This document shows, piece by piece, positions 1-7,937 of a stretch of 12,338 nucleotides of DNA. The stretch lies in NCBI GenBank assembly GCA_945876515.1, contig CAMCPF010000037.1, positions 1-12,338 of the forward strand, read 5' to 3'. A model generated the notes under the pieces. That model saw only the letters and a list, made by a program, of their open reading frames with translations. It was not told the origin of the DNA and ran no database searches. A program made the translations under genes and the position numbers. The first letter of the stretch is position 1. The number at the start of each line of letters is the position of its first letter. The stretch comes from Candidatus Kuenenia stuttgartensis. GTDB taxonomy: Bacteria > Planctomycetota > Planctomycetia > Pirellulales > UBA1268.

Positions 1-64
1 ACGCCTCGGCCACTGCCAGGACCATCTCGCCCACCAGGGACCGCAGCGGCGAGGCTGCTCCCGG

Positions 65-631
65 TTACTTGTGCTCGTGGGCATGCTCCTCGAAGTCACC
101 GGCAAAGGGAGTGCCGTCCACCGCGCCGCTGATCGTGCCGGCGAACTCCCGCACGAGGCCGAGGCCGTCGTGCGTGCCGCCATAACATGACGACGTGCCC
201 TCCGTTTCCCCCGCCAGCGGCCGGGCGACGAGTTCGACCTGGAAGGCCGGCTCACGGATCGTGAGCAGGAGTTCGCCATCGGCGAGTGCGACGGGGACCG
301 GTGTCTTCTCGTCGGCCCCCAAGACGTAGACCACGGCGTCCTTCGTGTCGTGGTCGACCGTGAACTCGACGTGGTATTTCCCGCCGCCCCAGTCGACGAG
401 GGTGCCGCCGTGCGGTCCCGCGCCGTGGTCGTGGCCATCGGCGGCATGTTCATGCCCGTGCTCGGAGTCGTGCTCGTGACGATCCACCCGAGTCGCTGCG
501 GGGGCGGGATCCTGGCGCGGTGAAGCGGGCTGGCCGCAGCCGCCAGCGCCGAGCGACAGCGCGGTCAGCCAGGCCCAGACGGTCACACCGAGCACGGGAC
601 GGGGAAGGGGCCGGGTGAGAGGCATCGGCAT
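65..631 (-). CDS. Histidine-rich exported protein of a metal-efflux operon, probable lipoprotein
   Basis: The 188-residue product has an N-terminal hydrophobic stretch (about residues 14-31) ending in Cys32. The sequence before it (AGGC) is a poor but possible lipobox, so it is either a lipoprotein or a signal-peptide protein. Residues 52-74 hold eight histidines in HEH, HGHEH and HDHG groups. After these comes GPHGGTLVDWG, then a beta-rich region to about residue 175, and the C-terminus ends HAHEHK. I remember small proteins with a GPHGG start to this domain beside CusAB-type genes in planctomycetes, but I know of no assigned function. The likely role is binding or buffering metal ions in the periplasm for the pump. 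It is the last gene of the operon in this window, 3 bases after the pump gene. The ATG at 631 is preceded by AGGAG (644-640) with an 8-base spacer, which supports this start. An ATG two codons later is less well placed. Confidence 0.8.
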   Translation of the reverse strand: MPMPLTRPLPRPVLGVTVWAWLTALSLGAGGCGQPASPRQDPAPAATRVDRHEHDSEHGHEHAADGHDHGAGPHGGTLVDWGGGKYHVEFTVDHDTKDAVVYVLGADEKTPVPVALADGELLLTIREPAFQVELVARPLAGETEGTSSCYGGTHDGLGLVREFAGTISGAVDGTPFAGDFEEHAHEHK

Positions 632-634
632 GGG

Positions 635-3600
635 TCAGTCTCCTGAGGAAAGCTCGGGCTCCGTGTCACCGGCACCCGCGAGCCGCGAGGCGTCCCGGCC
701 GCTGAACTTCCAGAACAACCCCGGGTGGATCAGGAACTCGCACAAGGTGGACGTGATCAGTCCACCGAGGATGACCGTGGCGACCGGATAGAGGATCTCG
801 CGGCCCGGCTCCTGACCGCCGAGCACCAGCGGCAAAAGGCCGATGCCGGCGGTCAGCGCCGTCATCAGGACGGGGGCGAGCCGCTCGAGGCTGCCCCGCA
901 GGATCATCGCCTGCGAAAACTCTTCCCCTTCCTCCTTCATGAGGTGGAAATAGTGGGTGACCAGCAGGATGCCGTTGCGGACGGCGATCCCGCCCAGCGA
1001 GATGAAGCCGACGAGGCTCGCGACCGTGAGCGGCTGCCGCGTGACGGCCAGCGCGATGGCCCCGCCGATGAAGGCGGTGGGAAGGGCGTTGAGCAGCTGC
1101 AGCACGATCCGCACCGATGGGTAGAGGAGCATCAGCACCACGAACATCCCCACGACCGACAACCCGGCGAGCAGCATGATCAGCCGAGTGGCCCGCTCCT
1201 GGCTCTCGAACTGGCCGCCATACTCGACAAACGCCCCCTCGGGCAGTGGCACCTCGGCTGCGATCCGCCGCCGGATCTCCGCCACGGCGCCGGCCAGATC
1301 CCGACCCTGGGTGTTGCAGCGGACCACGATCCGACGGCGGGCATTTTCCCGGTTGACGGAGTTGGGTCCGGATCCCGGGCCGATGTCGGCCAGTTCGCGG
1401 AGCTCCACCTGCCCCTGCCCGTCCGGGAGATCGAGCCGGAGCCGGCCGAGGTTCGCATAGTCGGCGCGGTCTGCCTCCTCCAGCCGCACGAGCAGGTCGA
1501 ACCGCCGCTGCCCCTCCAGCACCTGCGAGACCAGTTCCCCCTGGAGGGCGGTTTGGATGACGCGGGCCACCGTCTCGCGGGTCAGGCCGTACCAGGCCAG
1601 GTCCTCGGCCCGCAGTCGGATGTGCAGCTCCTCCGTTTTTTGTAACGGCTCGACGACCGGTGGCGTGAGCCCGGGCACCGTCTGGATCGCCCCCTTGATC
1701 CGCTCGGCCGTCCGCACGAGCGCGTCCAGATCGTCCCCATACACCTTGATCGCGAGCTGGGCATAGACGCCCGACACCATGTGGCTGATGAGGTGGGCCA
1801 GCGGCTGCTCCACCTCGATCGCCACGCCCGGCACCTCGCGGCCGAGGTCGGCGAGCAGCTGCTCGATGATCTCCTCGCGGTGCCGACCGGAGTCGGGGTT
1901 GATGGCGAGGATGTACTCGCTCGCATTCACCGGGGCCGCATGCTCGTCGAGTTCCGCCCGACCCGTCCGACGCACGAACGAGCGAATCTCCCCGCGCGGC
2001 TGCCGCTCGGTCTGCTGCATGCTCCGCAGCTTCGCGTCGATCAGGCCACAGACGGCGTTCGAGGCCTCGAGCGACGAGCCCGGCGGCAGGGTGACGTTCA
2101 CGAGCACGCTCCCCTCGTCGAAGGGCGGGAGAAAATCGCGTCCCAGCCGGGCGAGCTGCCAGCCCGCCATGGCCACGCCGAGCCAGGTCAATACCAGCAA
2201 CGGCCCTGGCGCCGCCATGCTCAGGCGGACGAGCGGCGCGGCAAGGCTCTTGAGGCCCGCCAACAGGATCCCGTCGTGCTCGCGATGCGTGGCAGGCGAC
2301 TGCGGCAACAGATAGAAGGAGAGCACCGGCGTCACCGTCAGCGACACGAGCAGCGACGCCAGAATCGAGACGATGTAGGCCACGGCCAGCGGGGCGAACA
2401 GCCGGCCCTCGATGCCCGAAAGGGCAAACAGCGGCAAAAACACCAGGATCACGACCGCCGTGCCGAACACGATCGCCCCGCGGATCTCGCGGCTGGCTTC
2501 ATAGACCACCTGCAGGGCCGGCCGAGGGACGGGGCGGGCGTTGTTCTCCTTGAGTCGTCGGAAGATGTTTTCCACGTCCACGATGGCGTCGTCCACGAGC
2601 TCGCCCATCGCCACGGCGATGCCGCCGAGGGTCATGACGTTGATCGAGAGGGTGGTGCCGGTGACCATGCCCCCGAGACGGAAGACCAGTGTCGTGATCA
2701 CCAGTGACAGCGGGATCGCCGTCAGCGTGATGAAGGTCGTCCGCAGGTTCAGCAGGAAGAAGAAGAGCACGATCATCACGAGCACCGCCCCGATCACCAG
2801 GGCCTCACCCACGTTGAAGACCCCCCGGTCGATGAAGTTCGCCAGCCGGAAAAGCCCCGGATCGACCACGACGTCGGGCGGAAGCCCGGCCTCCACCTCG
2901 GTCAGCGCGGCGGTGATCCGCTCCGTGAGCGCCCGCGTGTCCACGTGCGGCTGCTTCGCGATCGTGAACACCACGCCGGGAATGCCGTCGATGGCGGCGT
3001 CGCCCCGCTTGAACTGCGGCCCCTCCACGACGCGCGCCACCTGATCGAGGAGCACCGTCCGCTCGGGCCGCGTGGCGATCGGCACCAACCCGAGTTCTTC
3101 CACGACGCGGCCCGGCTCGGGCCCCAGCCGGCCGAGCACGCGGATCGGACGCTCCTGCTCCCCCGTCACGGCGAAGCCGCCGCTGGTGTTGATGTTGCTG
3201 GCCCGCAGGGCCTCCTCGATGGTGGGCAGCGTGATGCCGTATTCGACGAGCGCCGCCGGATCGACGAGGATCTGGTATTGCTTGCGGTCGCCCCCCTGCA
3301 CGAACACCTCGGCGACACCCGGAATCTTGAGCAGCCGCGGCCGGGCCACCCAGTCGGCGATCGTCCGCAGGCTCATCGATCGCTCGAGCGACGTGGGAAA
3401 CGTCACCTCGTGGTCACGGCCGGCGATCGCGACCCTGGCGGCGCGGGGCGACTCACCCGCGGCATCGGGGCGGCTTGCGGCCGGTTCCCAGGCGACGGCC
3501 TCGCAGGGCACCTCCTCCCAACTCGCCGGTCGGTGCCGATCCCGCACCCGCCACACGCGGATGGCCGCCGGCGCCTCGGCATCCGTGGTGCATTCCGCCA

Positions 3601-4090
3601 GGTAGGGCGTGCCCGGCACGGCGGCAAGCACCCCACCCCGCGGTCCCCGCTGGCGAAACATGCCGGCGATCACGATCTGGCCCATGATCGACGCGGTGGG
3701 GGTCATCTGCGGCCGAATGCCCTGCGGCAGCACGCCGGCGACGGTGGTGAGCCGTTCCTGAACCGTCTGGCGGGCCGCGCGGATGTCGATGTTCCAGTCG
3801 AACTCGATGTAGATCACGGTGAGCCCGGCCGTGGACTGGCTGCGAACGGCCTCCACGCCACTGGCGCCGAGCAGGGCGACCTCGATCGGCTGGGTGACGA
3901 GTGTCTCGACCTCTTCCGTGGCCAGGCCCGGGCACTCGGTGATGATCACGACCCGCGGCCGGTCGAGGTCGGGAAAGACGTCGATCGGCGTCAGGATCGC
4001 GAGGGAGCCGCCGTAGACGAGGAGTGCCAGGCTGACGACCAGCACCAGCAGCCGCGAGCGAAGCGAGAACCGGATCAGGGCGTCGAGCAT
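635..4090 (-). CDS. cusA-like: CusA/CzcA-type heavy-metal RND efflux pump, inner-membrane subunit
   Basis: This is a proton-driven RND pump subunit that moves metal ions from periplasm or cytoplasm out through a tripartite channel. It has 1151 residues, against about 1050 for CusA or CzcA. TM1 lies near residues 8-32 and the first large periplasmic loop runs to about 425. A TM block follows with the motif MGELVDDAIVDVEN (495-508), then the second loop (about 648-965) and the last TM block from about 970. The motif keeps the Asp of CusA D405 and the Glu of the VEN box, but lacks the first Asp of the CzcA DFG box. By my alignment from memory, two of the three CusA export methionines are absent (N/V for M573, A/S for M623) and one is kept (M771). 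The metal is therefore undecided. About 75 extra residues sit in the first periplasmic loop. I chose the ATG at 4090 because GAGGA (4103-4099) lies 8 bases upstream. A TTG at 4105 overlapping the adaptor stop codon would add five residues. Confidence 0.95.
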   Translation of the reverse strand: MLDALIRFSLRSRLLVLVVSLALLVYGGSLAILTPIDVFPDLDRPRVVIITECPGLATEEVETLVTQPIEVALLGASGVEAVRSQSTAGLTVIYIEFDWNIDIRAARQTVQERLTTVAGVLPQGIRPQMTPTASIMGQIVIAGMFRQRGPRGGVLAAVPGTPYLAECTTDAEAPAAIRVWRVRDRHRPASWEEVPCEAVAWEPAASRPDAAGESPRAARVAIAGRDHEVTFPTSLERSMSLRTIADWVARPRLLKIPGVAEVFVQGGDRKQYQILVDPAALVEYGITLPTIEEALRASNINTSGGFAVTGEQERPIRVLGRLGPEPGRVVEELGLVPIATRPERTVLLDQVARVVEGPQFKRGDAAIDGIPGVVFTIAKQPHVDTRALTERITAALTEVEAGLPPDVVVDPGLFRLANFIDRGVFNVGEALVIGAVLVMIVLFFFLLNLRTTFITLTAIPLSLVITTLVFRLGGMVTGTTLSINVMTLGGIAVAMGELVDDAIVDVENIFRRLKENNARPVPRPALQVVYEASREIRGAIVFGTAVVILVFLPLFALSGIEGRLFAPLAVAYIVSILASLLVSLTVTPVLSFYLLPQSPATHREHDGILLAGLKSLAAPLVRLSMAAPGPLLVLTWLGVAMAGWQLARLGRDFLPPFDEGSVLVNVTLPPGSSLEASNAVCGLIDAKLRSMQQTERQPRGEIRSFVRRTGRAELDEHAAPVNASEYILAINPDSGRHREEIIEQLLADLGREVPGVAIEVEQPLAHLISHMVSGVYAQLAIKVYGDDLDALVRTAERIKGAIQTVPGLTPPVVEPLQKTEELHIRLRAEDLAWYGLTRETVARVIQTALQGELVSQVLEGQRRFDLLVRLEEADRADYANLGRLRLDLPDGQGQVELRELADIGPGSGPNSVNRENARRRIVVRCNTQGRDLAGAVAEIRRRIAAEVPLPEGAFVEYGGQFESQERATRLIMLLAGLSVVGMFVVLMLLYPSVRIVLQLLNALPTAFIGGAIALAVTRQPLTVASLVGFISLGGIAVRNGILLVTHYFHLMKEEGEEFSQAMILRGSLERLAPVLMTALTAGIGLLPLVLGGQEPGREILYPVATVILGGLITSTLCEFLIHPGLFWKFSGRDASRLAGAGDTEPELSSGD
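3380..3655 (-). other. Extra segment within the RND pump's first periplasmic loop
   Basis: This part of the pump gene lies between the conserved MGQIVIAG block and the conserved MSLRTIADWV block. CzcA and CusA have roughly 20 residues at this place; here there are about 92, in frame. The segment is rich in Arg, Ala, Pro and Glu, includes two tryptophans (RVWRVRDR and PASWEEVP), and contains two cysteines about 29 residues apart. It looks soluble, with no hydrophobic stretch long enough for a membrane helix. By comparison with CusA it falls in the pore region near the start of the PN2 subdomain. The comparison lengths are from memory. Confidence 0.6.
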
Positions 4091-4098
4091 CAAGGAGA

Positions 4099-4103
4099 TC
4101 CTC
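4099..4103 (-). promoter_or_regulatory. Ribosome binding site that decides the RND pump start
   Basis: GAGGA lies on the minus strand 8 bases before the ATG at 4090 and overlaps the adaptor gene's TGA stop (4104-4102). It would be too close to serve the alternative TTG at 4105, and this favours the ATG start and translational coupling to the adaptor. Confidence 0.6.
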
Positions 4104-5478
4104 AATGGCCGCCATGCACGGTGCCGTCGGCGTGCACATGCGTGCCGACGGCCATACCGGAAGCCGCCTGCGCCTCGAGCACGCGGTTGAGCGAGGCCGC
4201 CGATCCCTGGGCCAGGTACCAGCCTGGAGCCACACTCCCGTCATTGGCGATCACGACACTCCGGCGGTCCTCGTGGAGCACGTTCACGGGGAGCCGGTCG
4301 AAGAGATCGCCGTTCTGCCGGAACACGTAGGATTCGCCCGTGTCCCGTACGACCGCCGCGGCGGGCAGGACGATCACGCCCCGGAGCTCCTCCACGGGCA
4401 CGTGGAGCCGGACCCGCTGGCCCGGCCGGAATCGCCAGACCGTGAACGCCAGTCCGTCCTTTTCGTACCTGCGGGACTGATTCTCGAGCGGCACGAAGAA
4501 GTCGAAGGTGCGGCTCTCGCGATCGACCGTGTTGGCGAGGTGCCGGATCGCGAAGGCCTGGCCCAGCGGCGGCCAGGCGGTGGGGTCGTCCTCGGCGAAC
4601 TCGATCTCCACGGGCCAGCCCAGCTGGGCCGCCCGCTCGAGCGCGGGTGCCTCGCGTTTGAAGGCATGGCCCTCGGCGTACAACAGCCGGTGGTCGGCGA
4701 GCACGCCCAGCAGTTGCCCGGCCTGCACCTGCGTGCCGAGTTCCGCCTTGAGTTCCTGAACCTCGTACGTCGGATCGCCCTCCGCCGCTCCGGCAGCCGC
4801 CGGGGGCGGAGCCACGATCTCGACGGTCGAGACGAACCGACCCGCTTCGACCTCTTGGATCTGCCCCGGAAGCAGCCCCCGGGCGAGCAGTTCCTGCCGG
4901 CGGCTCGTGATCTCGGCCGCGAACCGCCGCAGTTGCTGGTCGATCTCGATCAGCCGGCTTCCGGCGATCGCCCCCTCACCGATCTGGGCGAGGCGGGCGC
5001 GCTTCTCCTGCGCGAGTTCCGTCTCGCGGACGGCCTTGAAGAGTTCCGCTTGCGCGTTTTGGACATACTCGCTCAGCAGCCGCACCGTGAAGAGCTTCTG
5101 GCCGGGCTGGACGGTATCGCCTGGGAAGGCATGCACTTGGGTGACGATCCCGACGGCCGGGGAAGTGACACCGCGGTCTGAAATGCCCGGCCGGTCGGTG
5201 ATTTCGCCCGGCACGAGGATCGTGCGCCGGAAGTCGGTGACCACCACCGGCTTCGACACCACCCCGAGGTTCTTGCGGGCCTGCGGGCTCAGTTCCAGGA
5301 CGTCGCGTTCAGGTGCGTCGGCTGCGCCGTGATCGGCCTCACCGCCGGCTGCCTTCGGCGGTGCGGGCTCGAGGAGCGGCCACCACGTGTCTTGCAGCAG
5401 TACGGTGGCCGCGATCAGGGCGGCGAGCGCACCGCCGACGAACAGCCGGCGTCCGAAACGGAGCACTGTCGAACTCAT
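4102..5478 (-). CDS. cusB-like: CusB/CzcB-type periplasmic adaptor (membrane fusion protein)
   Basis: This adaptor links the RND pump to an outer-membrane channel. The product has 458 residues, with an N-terminal membrane anchor at about 12-28. A first half-lipoyl motif follows (about 104-133, with GIVTQVHAFPGDTVQPGQ). Then come an alpha-helical hairpin rich in Gln, Glu and Arg (about 134-215) and the second half-lipoyl motif (about 240-262, ELGTQVQAGQLLGVL). A beta-barrel domain spans about 265-360 and a membrane-proximal domain runs to about 437. The C-terminus THVHADGTVHGGH has four histidines in 13 residues, and His50 and Asp49 lie in the linker after the anchor; these are plausible metal sites. 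The gene is first in the operon, 11 bases before the pump ATG. I chose the ATG at 5478 because it gives a normal short n-region and has AGG six bases upstream. A GTG at 5529 would add 17 residues with no support. Confidence 0.93.
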   Translation of the reverse strand: MSSTVLRFGRRLFVGGALAALIAATVLLQDTWWPLLEPAPPKAAGGEADHGAADAPERDVLELSPQARKNLGVVSKPVVVTDFRRTILVPGEITDRPGISDRGVTSPAVGIVTQVHAFPGDTVQPGQKLFTVRLLSEYVQNAQAELFKAVRETELAQEKRARLAQIGEGAIAGSRLIEIDQQLRRFAAEITSRRQELLARGLLPGQIQEVEAGRFVSTVEIVAPPPAAAGAAEGDPTYEVQELKAELGTQVQAGQLLGVLADHRLLYAEGHAFKREAPALERAAQLGWPVEIEFAEDDPTAWPPLGQAFAIRHLANTVDRESRTFDFFVPLENQSRRYEKDGLAFTVWRFRPGQRVRLHVPVEELRGVIVLPAAAVVRDTGESYVFRQNGDLFDRLPVNVLHEDRRSVVIANDGSVAPGWYLAQGSAASLNRVLEAQAASGMAVGTHVHADGTVHGGH

Positions 5479-5604
5479 GGAACACCTGCCGCCGCGGCCT
5501 GCGGCAAGGATGACGATGCCGAGCCACACCGGGACAAAGCCACGCGGCGTCGCCGCCCGGCCACGATCTGGCCGACCGCGACAGTCTCACAGCCGTCAGT
5601 GGCG

Positions 5605-5634
5605 AGCCTACCCCGCGCTGCCCCAGACCACCAA
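5605..5634 (-). promoter_or_regulatory. Weak candidate promoter for the metal-efflux operon
   Basis: TTGGTG (5634-5629) and TAGGCT (5610-5605) are separated by 18 bases on the minus strand. They would give a leader of about 120 bases before the adaptor ATG. Both hexamers match the sigma-70 consensus only partly, so this is a guess based on spacing. Confidence 0.2.
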
Positions 5635-5683
5635 ATCGCCAAAACGACGGGAAATCGGGGGCGGGAAAGCCGGCCGGCGCCGC

Positions 5684-5689
5684 TACAAT
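5684..5689 (+). promoter_or_regulatory. -10 element giving a probable leaderless transcript of the CPFC gene
   Basis: TACAAT differs from the -10 consensus by one base and stands out in very GC-rich surroundings. It ends 8 bases before the ATG at 5698, so transcription would begin at or within a base or two of the start codon. There is no Shine-Dalgarno sequence upstream, in agreement with leaderless translation. No good -35 is visible at 16-18 bases. The surrounding sequence (GCTACAAT, then CGT) closely resembles that at 8494-8508. Confidence 0.5.
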
Positions 5690-5697
5690 ATTGGCGT

Positions 5698-7167
5698 ATG
5701 AGAAGTTCCGTCGTTCGCAACTCGATCCCGCTGACGCTGGCCGCGCTCGGGGCGATGATAGCCGCAGCCCCGGTCCGGGCCTGCCCGTTCTGCTCGGCGG
5801 TCTCGCTCACCTTCGCCCAGGAGATCGCCCAGAGCGAGGTGGCGGTGATCGCGAAACTCGTCGAGCCGCCGCCGGCCACCGCGCTCGAGCCCACCGCGAC
5901 CGGTCCGCTGCCCAAGGGCAAGTTCGAGGTCGTCGAGGTACTCAAGGGGGGCGACCTGGTCGCGGCCGCCGGCCATGCCGGTGCCGACGCGAAGCCGATC
6001 GAGACGATCATGCTCGACGCGCAGCCGATCGGCACCACCTTCCTCCTGATGGGCGTCGAGCCTCCGGGCCTCGTGTGGAGCAGCCCGATCCGCGTCGGCG
6101 AGCGGGCGATCGCCTACCTCAAGCAACTCGGCGACCTCCCCGAGAAGGGGCCCGAGCGGCTCACCTTCTTCCTGGGGCATCTCGAGGACGAGGACGAGAC
6201 GCTCACCCGTGACGCCTACGACGAGTTCGCGGTCGCCCCCTACGACGACGTCAAGGGGCTCAAGGCCAAGCTGGACGCCGCGCAGCTCCTCGCTTGGATC
6301 GAGAATCCCAAGGTGCCCGCCAACCGTCGCCGGCTCTACGCGACCATGCTTGGCATCTGCGGCACGCCGGCGGAGGCCGAGCGGATCGCCGCCATTCTCG
6401 AGGGCAAGGGCGTGGCCGCGGAACAGCCCGAGGTCCGCAACGGCCTCGACGCCCTGATCGCCTGCCACGTGGCACTCGAGGGAGACAAGGCCCTCGATCT
6501 TGTCGACCGGTTGTTTCTTGCCCGCGACGGGAAGGGCAAGGAGGTTCCCTTCACCGAGACCTACGCCGCGGTGATGGCCCTGCGGTTCCTGGGTGAGGAA
6601 TCGGATCTCGTGCCGCGGGAGCGGGTGCTCAAGTCCCTGAAGTTGCTGCTCGACGAGCCCAAGCTCGCCGACCTCGTGATCGCTGACCTGGCCCGCTGGC
6701 AGGACTGGTCGGCGATCGACCGGCTGGTGACGATCTTCAAGGACGCCCAGGCCGACAACATTTTCGTCCGCGAGCCGATCGTGAACTATCTCCGCGCCTG
6801 CCCGCTGCCCGAGGCGGCCGCGGCCGTGAAGGAGCTCGAGGCGATCGACCCCGAGGCGGTGCGCCGTGCGGCCACGCTCGCCGGCCTGGCCGGGATCGCG
6901 GCCGCTGGCGACGGCTCGGCACCGCCCCCGCCGCCCCCGGCCGGCGGCGACGACACCGCCTTGGCCAAAACGATCAACCCGGTCGTCGGCGACGAGGAGC
7001 CCGGAGTGGCGGCCGCCCCGCCACCCGCGGCGACCAGCCCTGCGGCCCAGCTGGCCAAGCCCACCCCGAACACCACCTGGAAATGGGCCATCTGGGCCGG
7101 CATCGTCCTCACTGTGGCCGTGCTCGCCCGCACGATGCTCAAGCCGGGCGTGTCCGGCGGCGGCTGA
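5698..7167 (+). CDS. Secreted CPFC-motif protein with helical-repeat region and C-terminal membrane anchor
   Basis: I do not know a function for this 489-residue protein. A signal peptide covers about residues 1-28 (MRSSVVR, then a hydrophobic core ending APVRA) and is followed at once by C29-P-F-C32. Residues 45-130 look like a beta-rich domain (VAVIAKLVE, KFEVVEVLKGG, TTFLLMGVE). Residues 150-400 are mostly helical and resemble HEAT-like repeats, including LVPRERVLKSL and ADLARWQDW (329-337). A Pro- and Ala-rich linker (about 407-455, with six prolines in a row) leads to one membrane helix at about 461-477 and a short tail. The protein would therefore sit outside the cytoplasm, anchored at its C-terminus. 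CxxC motifs often serve thiol redox, heme or metal binding; which applies here is unknown. The diverged partial paralogue at 11398 shares the CPFC start and the ARWQ block. I chose the ATG at 5698 because of the signal peptide and promoter; longer in-frame extensions run through the promoter. Confidence 0.88.
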   Translation: MRSSVVRNSIPLTLAALGAMIAAAPVRACPFCSAVSLTFAQEIAQSEVAVIAKLVEPPPATALEPTATGPLPKGKFEVVEVLKGGDLVAAAGHAGADAKPIETIMLDAQPIGTTFLLMGVEPPGLVWSSPIRVGERAIAYLKQLGDLPEKGPERLTFFLGHLEDEDETLTRDAYDEFAVAPYDDVKGLKAKLDAAQLLAWIENPKVPANRRRLYATMLGICGTPAEAERIAAILEGKGVAAEQPEVRNGLDALIACHVALEGDKALDLVDRLFLARDGKGKEVPFTETYAAVMALRFLGEESDLVPRERVLKSLKLLLDEPKLADLVIADLARWQDWSAIDRLVTIFKDAQADNIFVREPIVNYLRACPLPEAAAAVKELEAIDPEAVRRAATLAGLAGIAAAGDGSAPPPPPPAGGDDTALAKTINPVVGDEEPGVAAAPPPAATSPAAQLAKPTPNTTWKWAIWAGIVLTVAVLARTMLKPGVSGGG

Positions 7168-7221
7168 CCCACGGCCTGCGGCCTGTCTCCCGCGCCATTC
7201 CCCAACGCCCCCTTTCGACCC

Positions 7222-7914
7222 ATGAGCACGGGACTTTTTGATTCGCTGCCGGCCCCGCTCACGCCGGCCCGGCCCGGAGATGCGGAGCCGGATCTCTACC
7301 GGGCGCTCTCAGGCACGGCGATCGCGGCGGCGGCGGTGGCGGTGCTCTCGCCGCTGGTCCTGCTGGGCTGGTCGTTCGCGGCGGTGCCGGTCGTGGGCCT
7401 CGTGCTCGCGGCGGCGGCCTTGGGCGACATCGCCCGGCGGCCCGGGGCCGTCACCGGCCGCGGCCTGGCGCTCGCCGCGCTCGCCGGTTCGGCCGTGAGC
7501 CTCGTCGGCGGGCTTGCCTACCTGGCCGCGGTCTACACGGCCGAGTTGCCCGAGGGCTTCGCGCGGCTCAACTACGCGATGCTCCAGCCGCTGCCCGGCG
7601 ATCCGCCCACCGCCGTGCCCGACTCCGCCCGGGAGATGAACGGCCGCGACGTGCTCCTCAAGGGCTACATCTATCCGGGCTCGAGGCAGCGCGGGATCAC
7701 GGAGTTTCTCCTCTGCCGCGACCAGGGCGACTGCTGCTTTGGCGGCACGCCGAAGATCACCGATCGGGTGCTCGTGCGGCTTTCCGATCCCAAGGGCGTC
7801 GACTTCACGCAGCGGCTCGTGAAGATCGCCGGCCGGTTCCGGATCGAGCCCGCCGGCACGGCGGAACTCGGCGGCGGCGTGCTCTACCACCTCGATCAGG
7901 CCGTCACCCGCTAG
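7222..7914 (+). CDS. Membrane protein with C-terminal DUF3299-type CCFG domain
   Basis: The 230-residue product has three membrane helices in its N-terminal half (about 30-50, 53-70 and 81-105). Between the second and third lies ARRPGAVTGRGLALA, the Gly-rich loop seen in DUF4190-like membrane domains. The C-terminal half (about 140-228) is a small beta-rich domain with GYIYPGSRQRGITEFLLC and DQGDCCFGG; Cys165, Cys171 and Cys172 are close together. The same block recurs in the next gene (GYILPSFQQTGLTQFVLV, DNQECCFGPG), so the two are paralogous in this domain. DUF3299 has no assigned biochemical role that I can state with certainty. I dimly recall DUF3299 proteins near zinc uptake genes in Vibrio, but this needs checking. 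The gene follows the CPFC gene by 54 bases and has no visible Shine-Dalgarno sequence. The ATG at 7222 is the only start giving a complete membrane domain without a long extension. Confidence 0.88.
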   Translation: MSTGLFDSLPAPLTPARPGDAEPDLYRALSGTAIAAAAVAVLSPLVLLGWSFAAVPVVGLVLAAAALGDIARRPGAVTGRGLALAALAGSAVSLVGGLAYLAAVYTAELPEGFARLNYAMLQPLPGDPPTAVPDSAREMNGRDVLLKGYIYPGSRQRGITEFLLCRDQGDCCFGGTPKITDRVLVRLSDPKGVDFTQRLVKIAGRFRIEPAGTAELGGGVLYHLDQAVTR

Positions 7915-7937
7915 CCCGCGAGGATCGTCCCCCGCCG

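Larger units (their letters stand above)
5479..5697. other. Divergent intergenic region between the efflux operon and the CPFC gene
   Basis: These 219 bases must hold the promoters for both directions. On the plus side there is a clear TACAAT -10 at 5684-5689. On the minus side the best pair I can find is TTGGTG (5634-5629) and TAGGCT (5610-5605), 18 bases apart, which is weak. I saw no strong inverted repeat that would mark a MerR- or CsoR-type operator, and no small ORF with convincing coding features. Confidence 0.5.

Noticed and set aside
1..64. Possible start of another minus-strand gene (ATG at 25-23 or GTG at 34-32, reading VGEMVLAVAEA)
   Set aside because: Only about 8-11 codons fall in the window and the GGTGG upstream is weak, so it cannot be separated from chance. 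An outer-membrane factor or another gene may lie beyond the edge.
2945..4330. A 461-codon open frame on the plus strand opposite the pump and adaptor
   Set aside because: It runs antisense across the junction of two well-supported genes and shows low-complexity His/Arg/Gly/Asp composition typical of shadow frames.
5479..5529. Upstream GTG start adding 17 residues to the adaptor
   Set aside because: The extra residues spoil the normal short n-region before the membrane anchor. The ATG at 5478 has an AGG at suitable distance.
7168..7221. GGCC-TGC-GGCC as a terminator after the CPFC gene
   Set aside because: The stem is only 4 bases and no T run follows.
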